From: Candidatus Pelagisphaera phototrophica
GTDB taxonomy: Bacteria; Verrucomicrobiota; Verrucomicrobiia; Opitutales; Opitutaceae
Direction: 5' to 3'
Assembly (NCBI RefSeq): GCF_014529625.1
Contig: NZ_CP076039.1
Location: forward strand, 3,410,001-3,474,000
DNA: 64,000 nucleotides
Shown: in pieces, positions 1 through 10,234 of the stretch
How positions within the stretch are numbered: the first letter of the stretch is position 1
Layout of the letters: the number at the start of each line of letters is the position of its first letter
The notes under the pieces: model-generated
Told to the model about the DNA's origin: nothing
Seen by the model: the letters and a program-made list of their open reading frames with translations, nothing else
The model's database searches: none
Made by a program: the position numbers and the translations under genes

Positions 1-306
1 ACATCCGCCAGGCCCAGCAACGACTCAGTTTTAGAACTAAAGTCAAATTGTGTTTTTCTCGCTTTGCCTGAAATTTGTTTGTCGTTTTCTTGCGATCTCG
101 ACTGTGCCCATAGTTTATCAAACGCGGCGGTTAAAAACAATCCGTGATGCATACCGAATTTCACGCGGATCTCCGCAAACTTCATGCGTGAAACACCCCA
201 TTCGGGCCTGGTTCAGTAAAATAGATGCGAACGGCGAAAGCAACTTGGAGGTTTTCCTCGAAAATTGGTTCGACAGAAGCTGACAAACGCCTAGAAACCG
301 CACGTA
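1..306. other. Left edge, no supported gene
   Basis: Short open frames exist on both strands here, but none has a recognisable family, a convincing ribosome binding site or a plausible composition. I see no RNA gene or repeat. The stretch probably holds the promoter region of the small membrane protein that follows. Confidence 0.4.
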
Positions 307-564
307 ATGTCAAAACTTGATAGCGGATACAAAGTAACTGCCCAATCTACCATCATTGATGCCGGGCTCACCTTCATCGCATGGTTTCTCTTCACCATCT
401 GGTTTCGCCCTCATGTAATGAGCTACGAACCAGGGACGGTATTCTTCTGGGCTGGCTTTACAGCCCTACCCGCGGCCGCTACCTTCTGGCTTTGCTTGCA
501 GATGTTCAAGGTGACGCTCGCACACCAGAAAAAACTGAAGCAAGAAAAGGAAGAGAATAGCTAG
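307..564 (+). CDS. Small two-helix membrane protein
   Basis: An 85-residue protein with two hydrophobic segments, at about residues 17-34 and 45-66, joined by a short loop. It ends in a highly charged tail rich in Lys, Glu and Gln that probably lies in the cytoplasm. No enzymatic motif is visible and I do not recognise a named family. It is followed within 100 bases by a strong symmetrical terminator, so it looks like the last gene of a rightward unit. The even hydrophobic spacing supports a real gene; the function is unknown. Confidence 0.6.
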   Translation: MSKLDSGYKVTAQSTIIDAGLTFIAWFLFTIWFRPHVMSYEPGTVFFWAGFTALPAAATFWLCLQMFKVTLAHQKKLKQEKEENS

Positions 565-658
565 CTCATACTTCCTAAACCCATTTTCCACCTTCCCTCA
601 GCCTAACCGCTCGAGAGTTTTTTACTACCCAAACCCAAGCACACCTTTCATTCTATAA

Positions 659-696
659 GGCCAAAAAGCTTTAGAAGACTCTAAAGCTTTTTGGCC
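659..696. terminator. Perfect 17-bp hairpin, bidirectional terminator
   Basis: Two 17-base arms (659-675 and 680-696) are exact reverse complements around an AGAC tetraloop. The arms contain A5 and T5 tracts near their outer ends, so the RNA would form a stem backed by U-rich sequence on either strand. It lies between the end of the small membrane protein (rightward) and the end of rnhB (leftward), the expected place for a shared terminator. Confidence 0.85.
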
Positions 697-731
697 CTAT
701 TGAAAAAGCAAATCCAATGGGAGGTGGGACT

Positions 732-1517
732 CTATCCGAAACCAAATTCACTTTGGTCGTCATTTGGATCTTCCTCGAGGATCTTGCGCAGAAAGAGCGA
801 ACGGTGGATCGGTGTGGGGCCTAGGCTTTTAATCGCCTCCCGGTGCAACGGGGTCGCATAGCCTTTACTAGATCCAAAATCATAGTGAGGGTATTCACAA
901 TCCAATGCCAGCATGGTTCGGTCTCTAGCCACTTTAGCGATAATAGAGGCCATGGCGATACAGAGAGATCTCGAATCCCCTTGCACAAATGCCCGATGGG
1001 GGTAGCCCATCTTTTTCATCGGCTTACCATCCACAAATATCTGCCAGTGCGCCAACGTGCTTTCGTTTGTCTCGGCAACGGTAGTCGCCTCAAAAAGCGG
1101 ATCGGGCTCATGCGGTGAGATTCGAGCACTTGAAAAAACTTGCTCAACCGCTCGGCGCATCGCCACTTGAGTCGCCCCGAGAATGTTGAGATCCTCAATT
1201 TCCTCCACTGTACCCCAGCCTACACCGATCCAAACGCGCTGGCTTCGCTCTAGCCAACGTAATTTCTCATAGAGAGCCTCTCGGTCCTCTTTACTTAACA
1301 GCTTGGAGTCGTTGATACGCGAAGCATTCCGCTTACACCATTCTGTATCGTAAAAATCGCTACGGGCCGCAACCGCAGCCGCCACTACCGGCCCCGCAAG
1401 CGCACCGCGTCCCGCTTCATCAACTCCAATCAAACCAGACAGCCCTTTCATTCGAGCTCTATCGAATGCTCTCAGCCTCTTCGATTTCATTGCCCTATCT
1501 GCCCTTCGCCGCAGCAC
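732..1517 (-). CDS. rnhB: Ribonuclease HII
   Basis: Removes RNA from RNA:DNA hybrids and cuts at single ribonucleotides misincorporated in DNA. The family signature GVDEAGRGALAGPV lies near residue 31, supplying the acidic metal ligands. Further catalytic-region matches are the DSKLL segment and the IAMASIIAKVARD segment. At 261 residues it is slightly longer than usual because of an N-terminal extension. Internal methionines at residues 10 and 23 (about 1490 and 1451) are plausible alternative starts, the latter placing the signature close to the N-terminus. It lies about 190 bases downstream of rnhC on the same strand, separated by hairpin repeats. Confidence 0.95.
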   Translation of the reverse strand: MLRRRADRAMKSKRLRAFDRARMKGLSGLIGVDEAGRGALAGPVVAAAVAARSDFYDTEWCKRNASRINDSKLLSKEDREALYEKLRWLERSQRVWIGVGWGTVEEIEDLNILGATQVAMRRAVEQVFSSARISPHEPDPLFEATTVAETNESTLAHWQIFVDGKPMKKMGYPHRAFVQGDSRSLCIAMASIIAKVARDRTMLALDCEYPHYDFGSSKGYATPLHREAIKSLGPTPIHRSLFLRKILEEDPNDDQSEFGFG

Positions 1518-1566
1518 ATACCTTGAGCTATTTTCTCATTAAGCGTCCCATAAGCCAGTAGAGGAG

Positions 1567-1640
1567 CGGGTTTGTCCCGCCATGGAGTAGACCTGAACCA
1601 GATAGAAAAGAAATGTCCCCCCGATATGTCGGGACTCCTA
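1567..1640. repeat. REP-like hairpin pair in rnhB-rnhC spacer
   Basis: Two small perfect hairpins sit in the spacer: GCGGG-tttgt-CCCGC near 1567-1581, and CCCGA-tatg-TCGGG near 1620-1633. Similar 'flank plus GC hairpin' blocks occur in other spacers of this window, at 10.1, 11.4, 29.0 and 51.3 kb. That suggests a dispersed extragenic palindromic family rather than gene-specific terminators. Confidence 0.5.
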
Positions 1641-1711
1641 CGATCAACTAAAAACAGAAATATCGAATTACTAGGCACTCTCTAAGATTTTAAAAGTACG
1701 GCTATCCATCA

Positions 1712-2716
1712 TTACTTTCGCCATTCCTTTTTAGCCGGCGGAGGTTTCAATGGCAACTTGTCTAACATCCCCGCATCAGATACCACTTCGTAAGCCGTGC
1801 GGAAATGGAGCTTAGCAAATTCGCAAAAAGAATCTGGACCAAACCGCTCGAGAATTTGGGTAGCCTGTTTTTTCGTTTCCCCACTAGCTCCTTTGATCAG
1901 ATTCTCTCCAAATCGCTTGGAAAGGGAACCCATGTAACGAACGTACTCCGCACGAGCGACGACAGAAGCCGCCGCGACCACGGGGTCCTCTTCCGCCTTA
2001 GTCTGCATGCGCAGATCAAATTTCGAGTCCTTAAAATAACGACCCACCAGATCCTGCTTGCTGAACTGGTCGAGCATACCCCAAGGGGCCCGTTTTCTTT
2101 TGAGAGCGGCGGTCAGGCTTTTCGCATGCTGCCAGGCGAGAAGCAGGTTGAGGTTGGCCCGCGGCTTACTCATGAGCTCATTGTACTTCCGCATTCCGCA
2201 AAAGCAGGTTTCGACGGCGATGCCTTTGGTTTCCCGGATAATCTTATCCAATTTGAGGATACGACCGTCCGTGATTTTCTTGGAGTCCCGGATTCCATCT
2301 TTCACCCATTCGTCGATTTGCGGCTTATCCGCGATGACACAAGCGGTAATGACCGGTCCGAACAAGTCCCCCTTGCCGCTCTCGTCCATCCCCGCGTGCA
2401 GTTCGAACCATTCCGGATGATATATCTCGTCATATCCGTACCGGGCTTCTCCGAGTACCTCAGGCTCGAGAATGTTGATGACAAAATCCTCCATCTCCTT
2501 GCCCTGCACCACCAGCTTTCCGCTGTTGTAGGCGACCACGTTCACTTTTTCACCCTTAAACGCGAAACGGGCATACTCCACCTCATACGCCTCCCAGTTC
2601 TTCATTGCGCAAACGCCTTCCAGTTTTTCCATTTGCTCATCAGAGAGCTTTTTCGTGTAGAGCGTCTTTTTTTTCGGCTCTTCGGGAATATCGATTTTCT
2701 TTTTGCGTTTAGCCAA
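1712..2716 (-). CDS. rnhC: Ribonuclease HIII
   Basis: Degrades the RNA strand of RNA:DNA hybrids, such as Okazaki primers and R-loops, and belongs to the same superfamily as RNase HII. The protein has 334 residues. The N-terminal ~100 residues match the TBP-like substrate-binding domain characteristic of RNase HIII. The catalytic domain follows with MDESGKGDLFGPV near residue 109; the lysine-containing form separates HIII from HII. A DSKKI segment and the PVVAAASVVARAEYV segment complete the active site. It ends in TAA, which helps show that TAA is an ordinary stop in this genome. rnhB follows on the same strand. Confidence 0.95.
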   Translation of the reverse strand: MAKRKKKIDIPEEPKKKTLYTKKLSDEQMEKLEGVCAMKNWEAYEVEYARFAFKGEKVNVVAYNSGKLVVQGKEMEDFVINILEPEVLGEARYGYDEIYHPEWFELHAGMDESGKGDLFGPVITACVIADKPQIDEWVKDGIRDSKKITDGRILKLDKIIRETKGIAVETCFCGMRKYNELMSKPRANLNLLLAWQHAKSLTAALKRKRAPWGMLDQFSKQDLVGRYFKDSKFDLRMQTKAEEDPVVAAASVVARAEYVRYMGSLSKRFGENLIKGASGETKKQATQILERFGPDSFCEFAKLHFRTAYEVVSDAGMLDKLPLKPPPAKKEWRK

Positions 2717-2827
2717 GGTGCCTCAAACGCTAGCTTCCCCGTCCTTCCTATCAACCAAAATAAAGACCCATCCTCATTTGGCTAGATTCCCTCGAAAGCT
2801 CTGTTTCCCCAGCAAATCGACATCCGC

Positions 2828-3868
2828 ATGAACGACTCCTCCCTCGTAGCCAAAGCCGCAGACTTTCGGGCTCAACTAATCGATTGGTACGATCAAAGCG
2901 CTCGCGACCTGCCCTGGCGCTCGCGTCCGAGCCTCTACAAAACGGTGGTTTCCGAGTTCATGCTCCAGCAAACTCAGGTGAAAACGGTTTTGCCCTACTT
3001 CCACAACTGGCTCCAAGTCTTCCCCGGTTTCGAAGCGCTCGCATCCACCAGCGAAGAGGCCGTTGTTAAGCAGTGGGAGGGTCTCGGCTACTACTCGCGA
3101 GCCCGAAACCTTCACAAACTGGCCAGGATCGTTTCGGATCTCGATTCGATTCCGACCGACGCCAAAAGCTGGCTCGCCCTCCCCGGCATCGGCCCCTACG
3201 CCGCTGCCGCAGTTTGCAGCATCGCCTTTTCCGATCCTAGTGCCGTGGTCGATGGCAACGTGGTCCGGATTCTATCGCGTTTGATTGGGGATCGCTCCGA
3301 ATACAGGACCACCACCGACGCTGCCAAAACCTACCAGTCGCTGGCCACCGCCCTTCTCAATCACGCTCGGCCGGGCGACCATAATCAAGCCATGATGGAA
3401 CTCGGGGCTACACTCTGCCAAAATCAAAAGCCACAGTGCCTTCTCTGCCCCGTACGGTCACTCTGCCAAGCCAGAGCCCAGGGCATCGAAACCAAAATTC
3501 CTCGCTTCAACAAAACAAAGGCCGTTAAACAAACCGTTGAGCGTGCTTGGATCGTAAGTCCCAAAGGAGTTCTCGTATACCGAATTCCACAAACCGCGAG
3601 CCGCATGAAGGGCCTGCACGAGATACCCTCGCTCGAAGTGCTCAATCTAAAAACCCCGAAAACGAGCCCACTAATCGTACGCCAACGCTCCATCACCAAA
3701 TACCGAATAACCGAGCGTTTCCACGAAATTTCCGCGGAAAAGGCCTTCAATGGCGACCTGCCCGATCACTTGCTTTGGGCCACTCCCGATTCAATCGCTT
3801 CACTTACCTTCACCGGCCCCCATCGCAAGTGGATCACCGAGCTAATAGATATTGTTTCAGAAAAGTAG
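2828..3868 (+). CDS. mutY: A/G-specific adenine DNA glycosylase
   Basis: Excises adenine mispaired with 8-oxoguanine in the GO repair pathway. The 346-residue protein begins with the LPWR motif and the EFMLQQTQV helix that carries the catalytic glutamate. It has the helix-hairpin-helix LPGIGPYAAAAV with VDGNV immediately after. The iron-sulfur cluster ligands follow in the Cys-X6-Cys-X2-Cys-X5-Cys arrangement at about residues 198-214. The C-terminal third corresponds to the NUDIX-like 8-oxoG recognition domain. It is divergent from rnhC, with about 110 bases between the starts for promoters. Confidence 0.95.
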   Translation: MNDSSLVAKAADFRAQLIDWYDQSARDLPWRSRPSLYKTVVSEFMLQQTQVKTVLPYFHNWLQVFPGFEALASTSEEAVVKQWEGLGYYSRARNLHKLARIVSDLDSIPTDAKSWLALPGIGPYAAAAVCSIAFSDPSAVVDGNVVRILSRLIGDRSEYRTTTDAAKTYQSLATALLNHARPGDHNQAMMELGATLCQNQKPQCLLCPVRSLCQARAQGIETKIPRFNKTKAVKQTVERAWIVSPKGVLVYRIPQTASRMKGLHEIPSLEVLNLKTPKTSPLIVRQRSITKYRITERFHEISAEKAFNGDLPDHLLWATPDSIASLTFTGPHRKWITELIDIVSEK

Positions 3869-3993
3869 CAGGGATCAAATACCCATGCCAACTCCCCTCC
3901 AGACACAAATAACTCCCTCAATTTCAGAGGAAGTTAGAATCGCAAGGAGAGGTGATTTTCAGCCTTACTCCTTAAACCATGAGCCTTGGCAGC

Positions 3994-4191
3994 TTAGTTG
4001 TCCCACTTGTGGCGAAGCATGTCGTTAAACTTCGCAACCTTGGTCTGGCGACGTTTCGTCGCCGAAGGCTTTTCAAAATAGCGGTTGCCTCGCACGTCTT
4101 TAATGACGCCTTCACGGTCAAGCTTTTTCTTAAGTCGACGCAGCGCACGTTCTACGGGCTCGCCTTTGCGGATTTTAACTTCGATTGCCAT
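3994..4191 (-). CDS. rpsU: 30S ribosomal protein S21
   Basis: Small-subunit ribosomal protein of 65 residues, the usual length for bS21. The N-terminus MAIEVKIRKGEPVERALRR and the basic, arginine-lysine rich middle region are diagnostic. It converges with mutY. No clear T-tailed hairpin is visible in the ~125 bases between the two stops. Confidence 0.95.
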   Translation of the reverse strand: MAIEVKIRKGEPVERALRRLKKKLDREGVIKDVRGNRYFEKPSATKRRQTKVAKFNDMLRHKWDN

Positions 4192-4350
4192 CTGTTTTCA
4201 GAGAAAAACGCGTAAGAAGACGCCTATTTCCCTCTTCGTCAACTGTTTTCTGGCGCCCTTTTACGTATCGAAGCCTAAGCACACTCCCCTCCGAATCGGG
4301 ACTATTCTATACAAGCATCATCCTCTAACATAACCAACTGAACTCTCGCC

Positions 4351-5859
4351 CTACTCCGGTCGGAGAACTTGGCTCGGATCTTCCAGTGACGTCACGTACT
4401 GGGCATCCGCTTCTTCCAGAGCCTTTCCCATTGCTCGCACCATCAACTGAAGCCGGTTCGGATCGCTGAACGCTCGGTTATCCGATTCGTCCAAGTCATC
4501 TTCGAGGTTGAACAGCTCATAACGCTCCTCCCCTATTTTGTGATAATGGTAAACCAGTTTCCAGTCTCCCAAACGATACGAGGTGAAATAGCTACTCCGG
4601 TGCTTATGCGGAAAGTGCATCAGAAACTCAGGTAATCGTCTGGATCGTTTTCCTCTAAGCATTGAGGAGAGATCCACGCCATCCACGCGCGAACCCTGCC
4701 TGATTCCGGCAACACTGAGAATCGTTGGGAATAGATCGTAGACCGTTCCTACTTGGTCGGAAAGCTTATCATTCGGAATCGCCAACTGCTTTTGCAACTT
4801 CGATTCAGAATTCCGCTTCGCCCAGGATGCGATAAAAGGAACCCGCATCCCTCCTTCGTAGTGCGTGGCTTTCTTTCCCCGAAGCGGCGCCGCACTCGAA
4901 ACGGCATGAGCATCTCCTCTTGGCGCATCCGACCCATTGTCTCCCAGAAATAGAACGAGAGTGCTCTCGGCTACCCCTAAATTTTCCAGCTGATCGAGAA
5001 TATCCCCCAACGACTTGTCCATCCCTTCAATCATTGTGGCAAACGCTTTCGCGGGAGCTTTCAAACCCGAGTCCTCGTAATACGCCGCGAACCGATCGTC
5101 TGACTGAAACGGACCATGAACCGCGTAGTGGGACATGTAGGCGAAAAACGGCTCTTCGTCTTCGACTGCCCCACTAATCGCCTCATTCATCTCCAAAGTC
5201 AGTACCTCCGTTAAATGAATCTCCTCTCCATGATACTTTTCTAATCCTGGAACCGCTCGCGTGCCGTTCCCATTTTTGCCTCCAAAGTGATCCTTTCCAT
5301 AGTAACTGCCTGGGCGACCATACGCACAGCCGGCGATGTTAACATCAAACCCGAAATTCTCGGGCAACGAGCCAAACGAATCTACAGGGCCGAAATGTGC
5401 TTTTCCAACATGGATCGTCCGGTAGCCCCCTTCCTGGAGCAAGGCCGGAAGCGTTGTCGCACCCGGAACGATACCCTCCCACTGCCAGCCCTTGGGTCCA
5501 TACTCACCGGCATTGTTGGCGGTTGGACTTATGAATTGAGTCGAACGATGTTTGGCCGAAGTTTGACCCGTCATCAGAGAAACCCGCGAAGGCGAGCAAA
5601 CGCTGTTGGCGTAAAACTGGCGAAACCGAATCCCCTGCCTCGCCAGGCGTTCCATGTTCGGCGTCCGGTAGAAATCGTTGAAAGGATGCCGCTCTGGCCG
5701 CCCCTTTTCATCCGCCAGAAATGCTACAGACGTATCCATAACACCCATATCGTCCACGAGGAAAACCAAAATGTTGGGTTGCTCCGAAGCGTCGACTCGA
5801 GAAAAAAGCAAAATGGTAAACAGGAACCGATAGAAAAAGGTCGATTTCACCCCAATCAC
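4351..5859 (-). CDS. Secreted formylglycine-dependent sulfatase
   Basis: Hydrolyses sulfate esters, probably on polysaccharides. After a hydrophobic signal segment comes NILVFLVDDMG, with the Asp pair that binds calcium. The activation motif CSPSR follows in the context NSVCSPSRVSLMTG; its cysteine must be converted to formylglycine by a generating enzyme not seen in this window. The later segment LGDNGSDAP carries further metal ligands. An upstream ATG at 5910 would add 17 residues, but it lacks a ribosome binding site, whereas the GTG at 5859 is preceded by AAGGA at a good distance. A second sulfatase survives only as a remnant at 33.3 kb. Confidence 0.88.
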   Translation of the reverse strand: MIGVKSTFFYRFLFTILLFSRVDASEQPNILVFLVDDMGVMDTSVAFLADEKGRPERHPFNDFYRTPNMERLARQGIRFRQFYANSVCSPSRVSLMTGQTSAKHRSTQFISPTANNAGEYGPKGWQWEGIVPGATTLPALLQEGGYRTIHVGKAHFGPVDSFGSLPENFGFDVNIAGCAYGRPGSYYGKDHFGGKNGNGTRAVPGLEKYHGEEIHLTEVLTLEMNEAISGAVEDEEPFFAYMSHYAVHGPFQSDDRFAAYYEDSGLKAPAKAFATMIEGMDKSLGDILDQLENLGVAESTLVLFLGDNGSDAPRGDAHAVSSAAPLRGKKATHYEGGMRVPFIASWAKRNSESKLQKQLAIPNDKLSDQVGTVYDLFPTILSVAGIRQGSRVDGVDLSSMLRGKRSRRLPEFLMHFPHKHRSSYFTSYRLGDWKLVYHYHKIGEERYELFNLEDDLDESDNRAFSDPNRLQLMVRAMGKALEEADAQYVTSLEDPSQVLRPE

Positions 5860-6105
5860 ACTGGATTCCTTCCTTCGAAATGCAAGGGTTGAATCGGATG
5901 ACTCCAACATAAAGGCACTGCCAAAAACCGTGTTGCTACCAATGCTTTAGACCCTGCACATCGCAATCGAAAATTATTCTTTTCATTTTTAACGATTGCA
6001 AGTCCACCTATGTGAACAACCGTCGAATAACCCTTCAACAACTTGCGAGCAAATCAGCACTTCTTTGCTTTGAATTGATGAGGAACCTGTCTTGACTGTC
6101 TTCCC

Positions 6106-9100
6106 ATGTCTGCGTCCGGTCCGTTTGTTCATCTTCACAATCACACGCACTACTCTCTCCTTGACGGGTGCGCGAAGCCCGCTCGGGCGGCGGCTCGAGC
6201 GAAGGAGCTGGGCATGCCGGCCTTGGCCATGACCGACCACGGCAACCTTTTCGGGGCTATCGACTTCTACCGCTCCTGCAAGAAGGGGGATATCAAGCCG
6301 CTCATCGGATGCGAACTCTACTACGTCAACGACCACAAGCAAAACGAGCGGCCGCGTCGAGAACGTAAACGGACCGACGACATTGGCGACATCCCCGAGG
6401 ACTACGTCCCCTCCCCTGAGGATTTTCCCAAATTCCAGATCCACCACAAAGGGGTCATCGCCAAGGATTTCGAAGGTTATCAAAACCTCTGCAACCTCGT
6501 CTCGGATGCCCACCTCAATGGCGTGTACTACAAGCCGCGTACTGATATTGAAAAGCTTGCTCAATACTCGAAAGGTCTGATCGGCTTCAGCGGCTGCATC
6601 AATGGAGTCGCGGCCCAGTATCTGATTTATGGCGACGAAGCGAATGCGCGCCGCGTTACGGCTGACTTCGTCGATATTTTCGGGAAGGAGAACTATTTCA
6701 TCGAGCTGCAGGACCACGGCATGCCGGTCCAGCGGCGTATTATTCCAGGACTTCTGAAACTCGCCAAAGAGTTCGACTTGAAAGCCATCTGCGCCAACGA
6801 CTCTCACTACGTTTACAAGGAAGACTCGGACCCGCACGACGCCTTGCTCTGTATCCAGACTGGAAAGATGATTTCCGATCCCAACCGGATGAAGTATCCC
6901 TCTCAGGAATTCTACATGAAGAGCCGGGAGGAGATGTACGAAATTTTCAAGGAAGTGCCTGAGACGCTCGACAATACGGTCTACGTGGCCGAGATGTGCG
7001 ATCTCAAGATACCCTTCGACGAGAACCACTATCCGGTCTTCGAAGCACCAGTCGAACTGAGGTCATTCAAGCAAGACCCCGACACGTTTGACCGCATACT
7101 CGACATTTACGAAGTCGAAAAGACGAAGGTCAATCAGCAGGACGGAAAAGACGAAGTCTGCAAGCTCGACAAGGAGCAGCGGAAGGAGCTCAAAGCAAAC
7201 GGCACCCTCCTGTTGGAACTCTGCAAGCGTGGCCTCCTCGAACGCTACGGCGTCGACTACGACAATCGCACTGCCTACACGCCCAAGGAGGGTCTAAGGG
7301 AAGATTTCGCCGACTTCCTTTGTAATCAGCTCGAATACCAGATCGCAATCATCGCCGGTACCGGCTTCATCGACTACTTTTTGATTGTCTGGGACTTCAT
7401 CAACTTCGCCCGTAACGAGGGCATTCCCGTAGGACCGGGCCGCGGATCGGGCGCAGGTTGCATCGTTGCCTACGTATTGAAAATTACTGACATCGATCCG
7501 TTGAGGTTCGGGCTTCTCTTCGAGCGCATGCTCAATCTGGAACGGGTATCCCCTCCCGACTTCGACATCGACTTCTGCATGCGTCGCCGCGAAGACGTGG
7601 TTAATTTCGTGCGAGAAAAGTACGGGGCCGAAAGCGTTGCGAATATCATTACCTACGGAACGTTCGGGGCCAAAATGGTCATTCGCGACATGGCCCGGGT
7701 GAACGACGTTCCTTTCGCCGAAGCCGACAAGCTCGCCAAGATGATCCCCGACGAGCTCAACATTTCTCTCGAAGATTCCGTCAAGAAATCGAAGGAGCTT
7801 CGCGACGAGATCGGCCGAAACCCAGTCGCCAAGAAGATCGTCGAACAAGGCTACGTTATCGAGGGAATGGTCCGCAACACGGGCAAACACGCTTGCGGTA
7901 TCATCATCGGCGACCAGCCCATCCACAACCTCGTCCCCGTCACCCTGCAAGAAGGCGACCTCACCACGCAATACGCTAAGGGACCGGCGGAAGATCTCGG
8001 TCTGCTCAAGATGGACTTCCTCGGTCTCAAAACGCTTACCGTTATTTCAGATGCCGAGACCAGTGTCCGGCGACTGGACGAGATGGCCGATTTCGACATC
8101 GAGAAGATCACTCTCGAAGACGAAAAGACCTTCGAGATTTTGAATCAGGGTAAAACGGTCGGAGTCTTCCAGTTGGAGTCCACTGGCATGCAATCTTTGT
8201 GCAAACAGATTGGATTGTCGTCCTTCGAAGAGATTATCGCTCTCGTGGCCCTCTATCGTCCCGGTCCCATGCAATTCATCCCTCAGTTCATTCGCGGCAA
8301 GAAAGACGCGAGCACGATCGAGATTCCACACCCGCTACTCAAAGAACTGGTCGGCGAAACGTACGGCGTGATGGTCTACCAGGAACAGGTTATGGAAGCC
8401 GCCCGTATCATCGCAGGCTATACACTGGGGGGCGCAGATATTTTGCGACGAGCGATGGGTAAAAAGATCGCTTCGGTCATGGAAGCCCAAAAAGAAGTCT
8501 TCGTGGAGGGTGCTGAAAAAACGCACGGAATGAGCCGCAAGATGGCACTCGGCATTTTCACTATCCTTGAGAAATTCGCGGCCTACGGATTCAACAAATC
8601 CCACTCCGCGGCCTACGCCATGTTGTCTTATCGGACGGCGTATCTAAAGGCGAATTACCCAGTAGAGTTCATGGCGGCGGTCCTTTCCAGCGAGCAAGGA
8701 AATGCTGACAAAGTCGCCCACTTCATCGACGAATCCGAGGCGATGGACATTCGCGTGCTTTCGCCCGACATCAACACCTCACTCCGATCGTTCACCCCCG
8801 TGGTGAACGATCCCGTAGATGCAGCGGAGGGACGGCCCGGTTCGATCCGCTTCGGACTGGGGGCCATCAAAGGAGTGGGCGATGCCGCCGCGATCAAAAT
8901 CATTGAAGAGCGGGAAGCCAACGGCAGCTTCCAGGACTTCGATGAATTCCTTGAACGCATGGATTCGAAAGCAGTCAATCGCCGCGTACTGGAATGCCTC
9001 GTAAAAACCGGAGCCTTTGACTTTTCGCTCGAGCCTCGCGGAGCCATCTTCCATCGGCTGGAAGAGGCGATCAACTACGCCGCCGCCCGCCAACGGGACA

Positions 9101-9891
9101 AAGAGGCCGGACAAAACTCGTTTTTCGATATCTTGCAGGAAGACACCACGCAAAACGGAAATAGGGATGCCGATGGACCACGCGAAATCGACATAAGCAA
9201 ACAGTTTCCGCAGCACGAGATGCTCACATACGAAAAGGAACTGCTCGGGTTCTACGTTTCCGGGCATCCACTCGACGACTACAAAGGAATCGCGGAAGCG
9301 CTTACCAATTTCGAGATCGACAAGATGGACCAACTCGGCGACCGGGTTGAGTTTCAAATCTGCGGGGTGGCATCGGGCGTAACCAAAAAACTGGCCCGAA
9401 AGGACAATCGGCCTTGGGCCTTTTTCAATGTGGGAACCCTCAAAGGCACCGTCCTGATGAATTGCTACGCGGACGCATTCGGCGAGTACGGGCACAACCT
9501 CGAGAATGAAAAACTCGTGCTCGTTAAGGGGAGCGTGTTTCACAACGAAGAAGGCGTTCGCTTAAGCGTGTCGGAAATCTACCCGCTGGAAACCAGCCTA
9601 GCTGACCAGGTAAAGCATATCACTTGGATTCTCGACCCAAAGGGTGACACCGAACGATTTTTCTACGACTATCGGGAGGCTCTAGACGCAACTCGAGGCA
9701 GCACAACGAGTGATATCGCTTTCCGAATGGATTCGGAGTCGATCGTCACTGCGCCCACCGCTTCCTCTCTTCGCTGGAAGGTTAATCCGGAAGGGTGGAG
9801 TAAACTTCGCAGTTCAACTGCTGTCGTTGGCTGCGTAATACAAACCGGGCCTGTCGAGCTAAAGAAAAAGGAAAGACGCTGGAAGCGGTGA
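6106..9891 (+). CDS. dnaE: DNA polymerase III alpha subunit
   Basis: Replicative C-family polymerase of 1261 residues. The N-terminal PHP domain begins with [13 protein letters not shown]. The catalytic palm has GPGRGSGAG and the PPDFDIDF acid triad region near residue 485. The fingers and beta-binding parts follow, including the [13 protein letters not shown] segment. An OB-fold region lies after about residue 1050, with a Gly-His-Pro-Leu-Asp-Asp landmark before it. Length and domain order fit the DnaE1 type. A second C-family enzyme, DnaE2, is encoded at 42.7 kb. The frame is intact over 3.8 kb, useful as a check on sequence quality. Confidence 0.97.
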   Translation: MSASGPFVHLHNHTHYSLLDGCAKPARAAARAKELGMPALAMTDHGNLFGAIDFYRSCKKGDIKPLIGCELYYVNDHKQNERPRRERKRTDDIGDIPEDYVPSPEDFPKFQIHHKGVIAKDFEGYQNLCNLVSDAHLNGVYYKPRTDIEKLAQYSKGLIGFSGCINGVAAQYLIYGDEANARRVTADFVDIFGKENYFIELQDHGMPVQRRIIPGLLKLAKEFDLKAICANDSHYVYKEDSDPHDALLCIQTGKMISDPNRMKYPSQEFYMKSREEMYEIFKEVPETLDNTVYVAEMCDLKIPFDENHYPVFEAPVELRSFKQDPDTFDRILDIYEVEKTKVNQQDGKDEVCKLDKEQRKELKANGTLLLELCKRGLLERYGVDYDNRTAYTPKEGLREDFADFLCNQLEYQIAIIAGTGFIDYFLIVWDFINFARNEGIPVGPGRGSGAGCIVAYVLKITDIDPLRFGLLFERMLNLERVSPPDFDIDFCMRRREDVVNFVREKYGAESVANIITYGTFGAKMVIRDMARVNDVPFAEADKLAKMIPDELNISLEDSVKKSKELRDEIGRNPVAKKIVEQGYVIEGMVRNTGKHACGIIIGDQPIHNLVPVTLQEGDLTTQYAKGPAEDLGLLKMDFLGLKTLTVISDAETSVRRLDEMADFDIEKITLEDEKTFEILNQGKTVGVFQLESTGMQSLCKQIGLSSFEEIIALVALYRPGPMQFIPQFIRGKKDASTIEIPHPLLKELVGETYGVMVYQEQVMEAARIIAGYTLGGADILRRAMGKKIASVMEAQKEVFVEGAEKTHGMSRKMALGIFTILEKFAAYGFNKSHSAAYAMLSYRTAYLKANYPVEFMAAVLSSEQGNADKVAHFIDESEAMDIRVLSPDINTSLRSFTPVVNDPVDAAEGRPGSIRFGLGAIKGVGDAAAIKIIEEREANGSFQDFDEFLERMDSKAVNRRVLECLVKTGAFDFSLEPRGAIFHRLEEAINYAAARQRDKEAGQNSFFDILQEDTTQNGNRDADGPREIDISKQFPQHEMLTYEKELLGFYVSGHPLDDYKGIAEALTNFEIDKMDQLGDRVEFQICGVASGVTKKLARKDNRPWAFFNVGTLKGTVLMNCYADAFGEYGHNLENEKLVLVKGSVFHNEEGVRLSVSEIYPLETSLADQVKHITWILDPKGDTERFFYDYREALDATRGSTTSDIAFRMDSESIVTAPTASSLRWKVNPEGWSKLRSSTAVVGCVIQTGPVELKKKERRWKR

Positions 9892-10234
9892 CCATGAAGC
9901 ATCGCGGGGCTCTCCGAATTGAGTTAGCGGGCTATCACCGAACACGCACAACAAAATCGTAAAACATGCAGGATGCCTGTTCTATTTTAGAGGGGCACTC
10001 GGTTTGTGCCGCCGTAGCTTCAGCGAATGAGTGAGATCGCCCGCTACCTCAAAATACGTTGGAGCTTTTGACTTGGCGACGCTCGATTTACCCGGCTTGC
10101 CGGGCCGTGGAGCCCTACCTTTGCGACTTTTCAAAAAATGCGTTAGCTGATTTTGAGTTGCCTACGCGGCATAGGGCAAGCACCAGCCCTACCGACTTAG
10201 GGGCAAACCAAAACGATCTAACTGTACGCCTCAA
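9892..10234. repeat. Repeat-rich spacer after dnaE
   Basis: No gene is supported. The spacer holds GC-rich hairpins, for example CCCGGC-tt-GCCGGG near 10100. At 10166-10193 there is a 28-29 base element that recurs with about five differences at 29034-29062. The element ends in AGCCCTAC, a motif shared with several other palindromic spots in the window. Confidence 0.5.

Noticed and set aside
1805..2785. Long plus-strand frame opposite rnhC
   Set aside because: It is the antisense shadow of a well-supported RNase HIII gene.
5989..7029. 346-codon minus-strand frame over the start of dnaE
   Set aside because: Valine- and leucine-rich antisense shadow of the intact dnaE gene.
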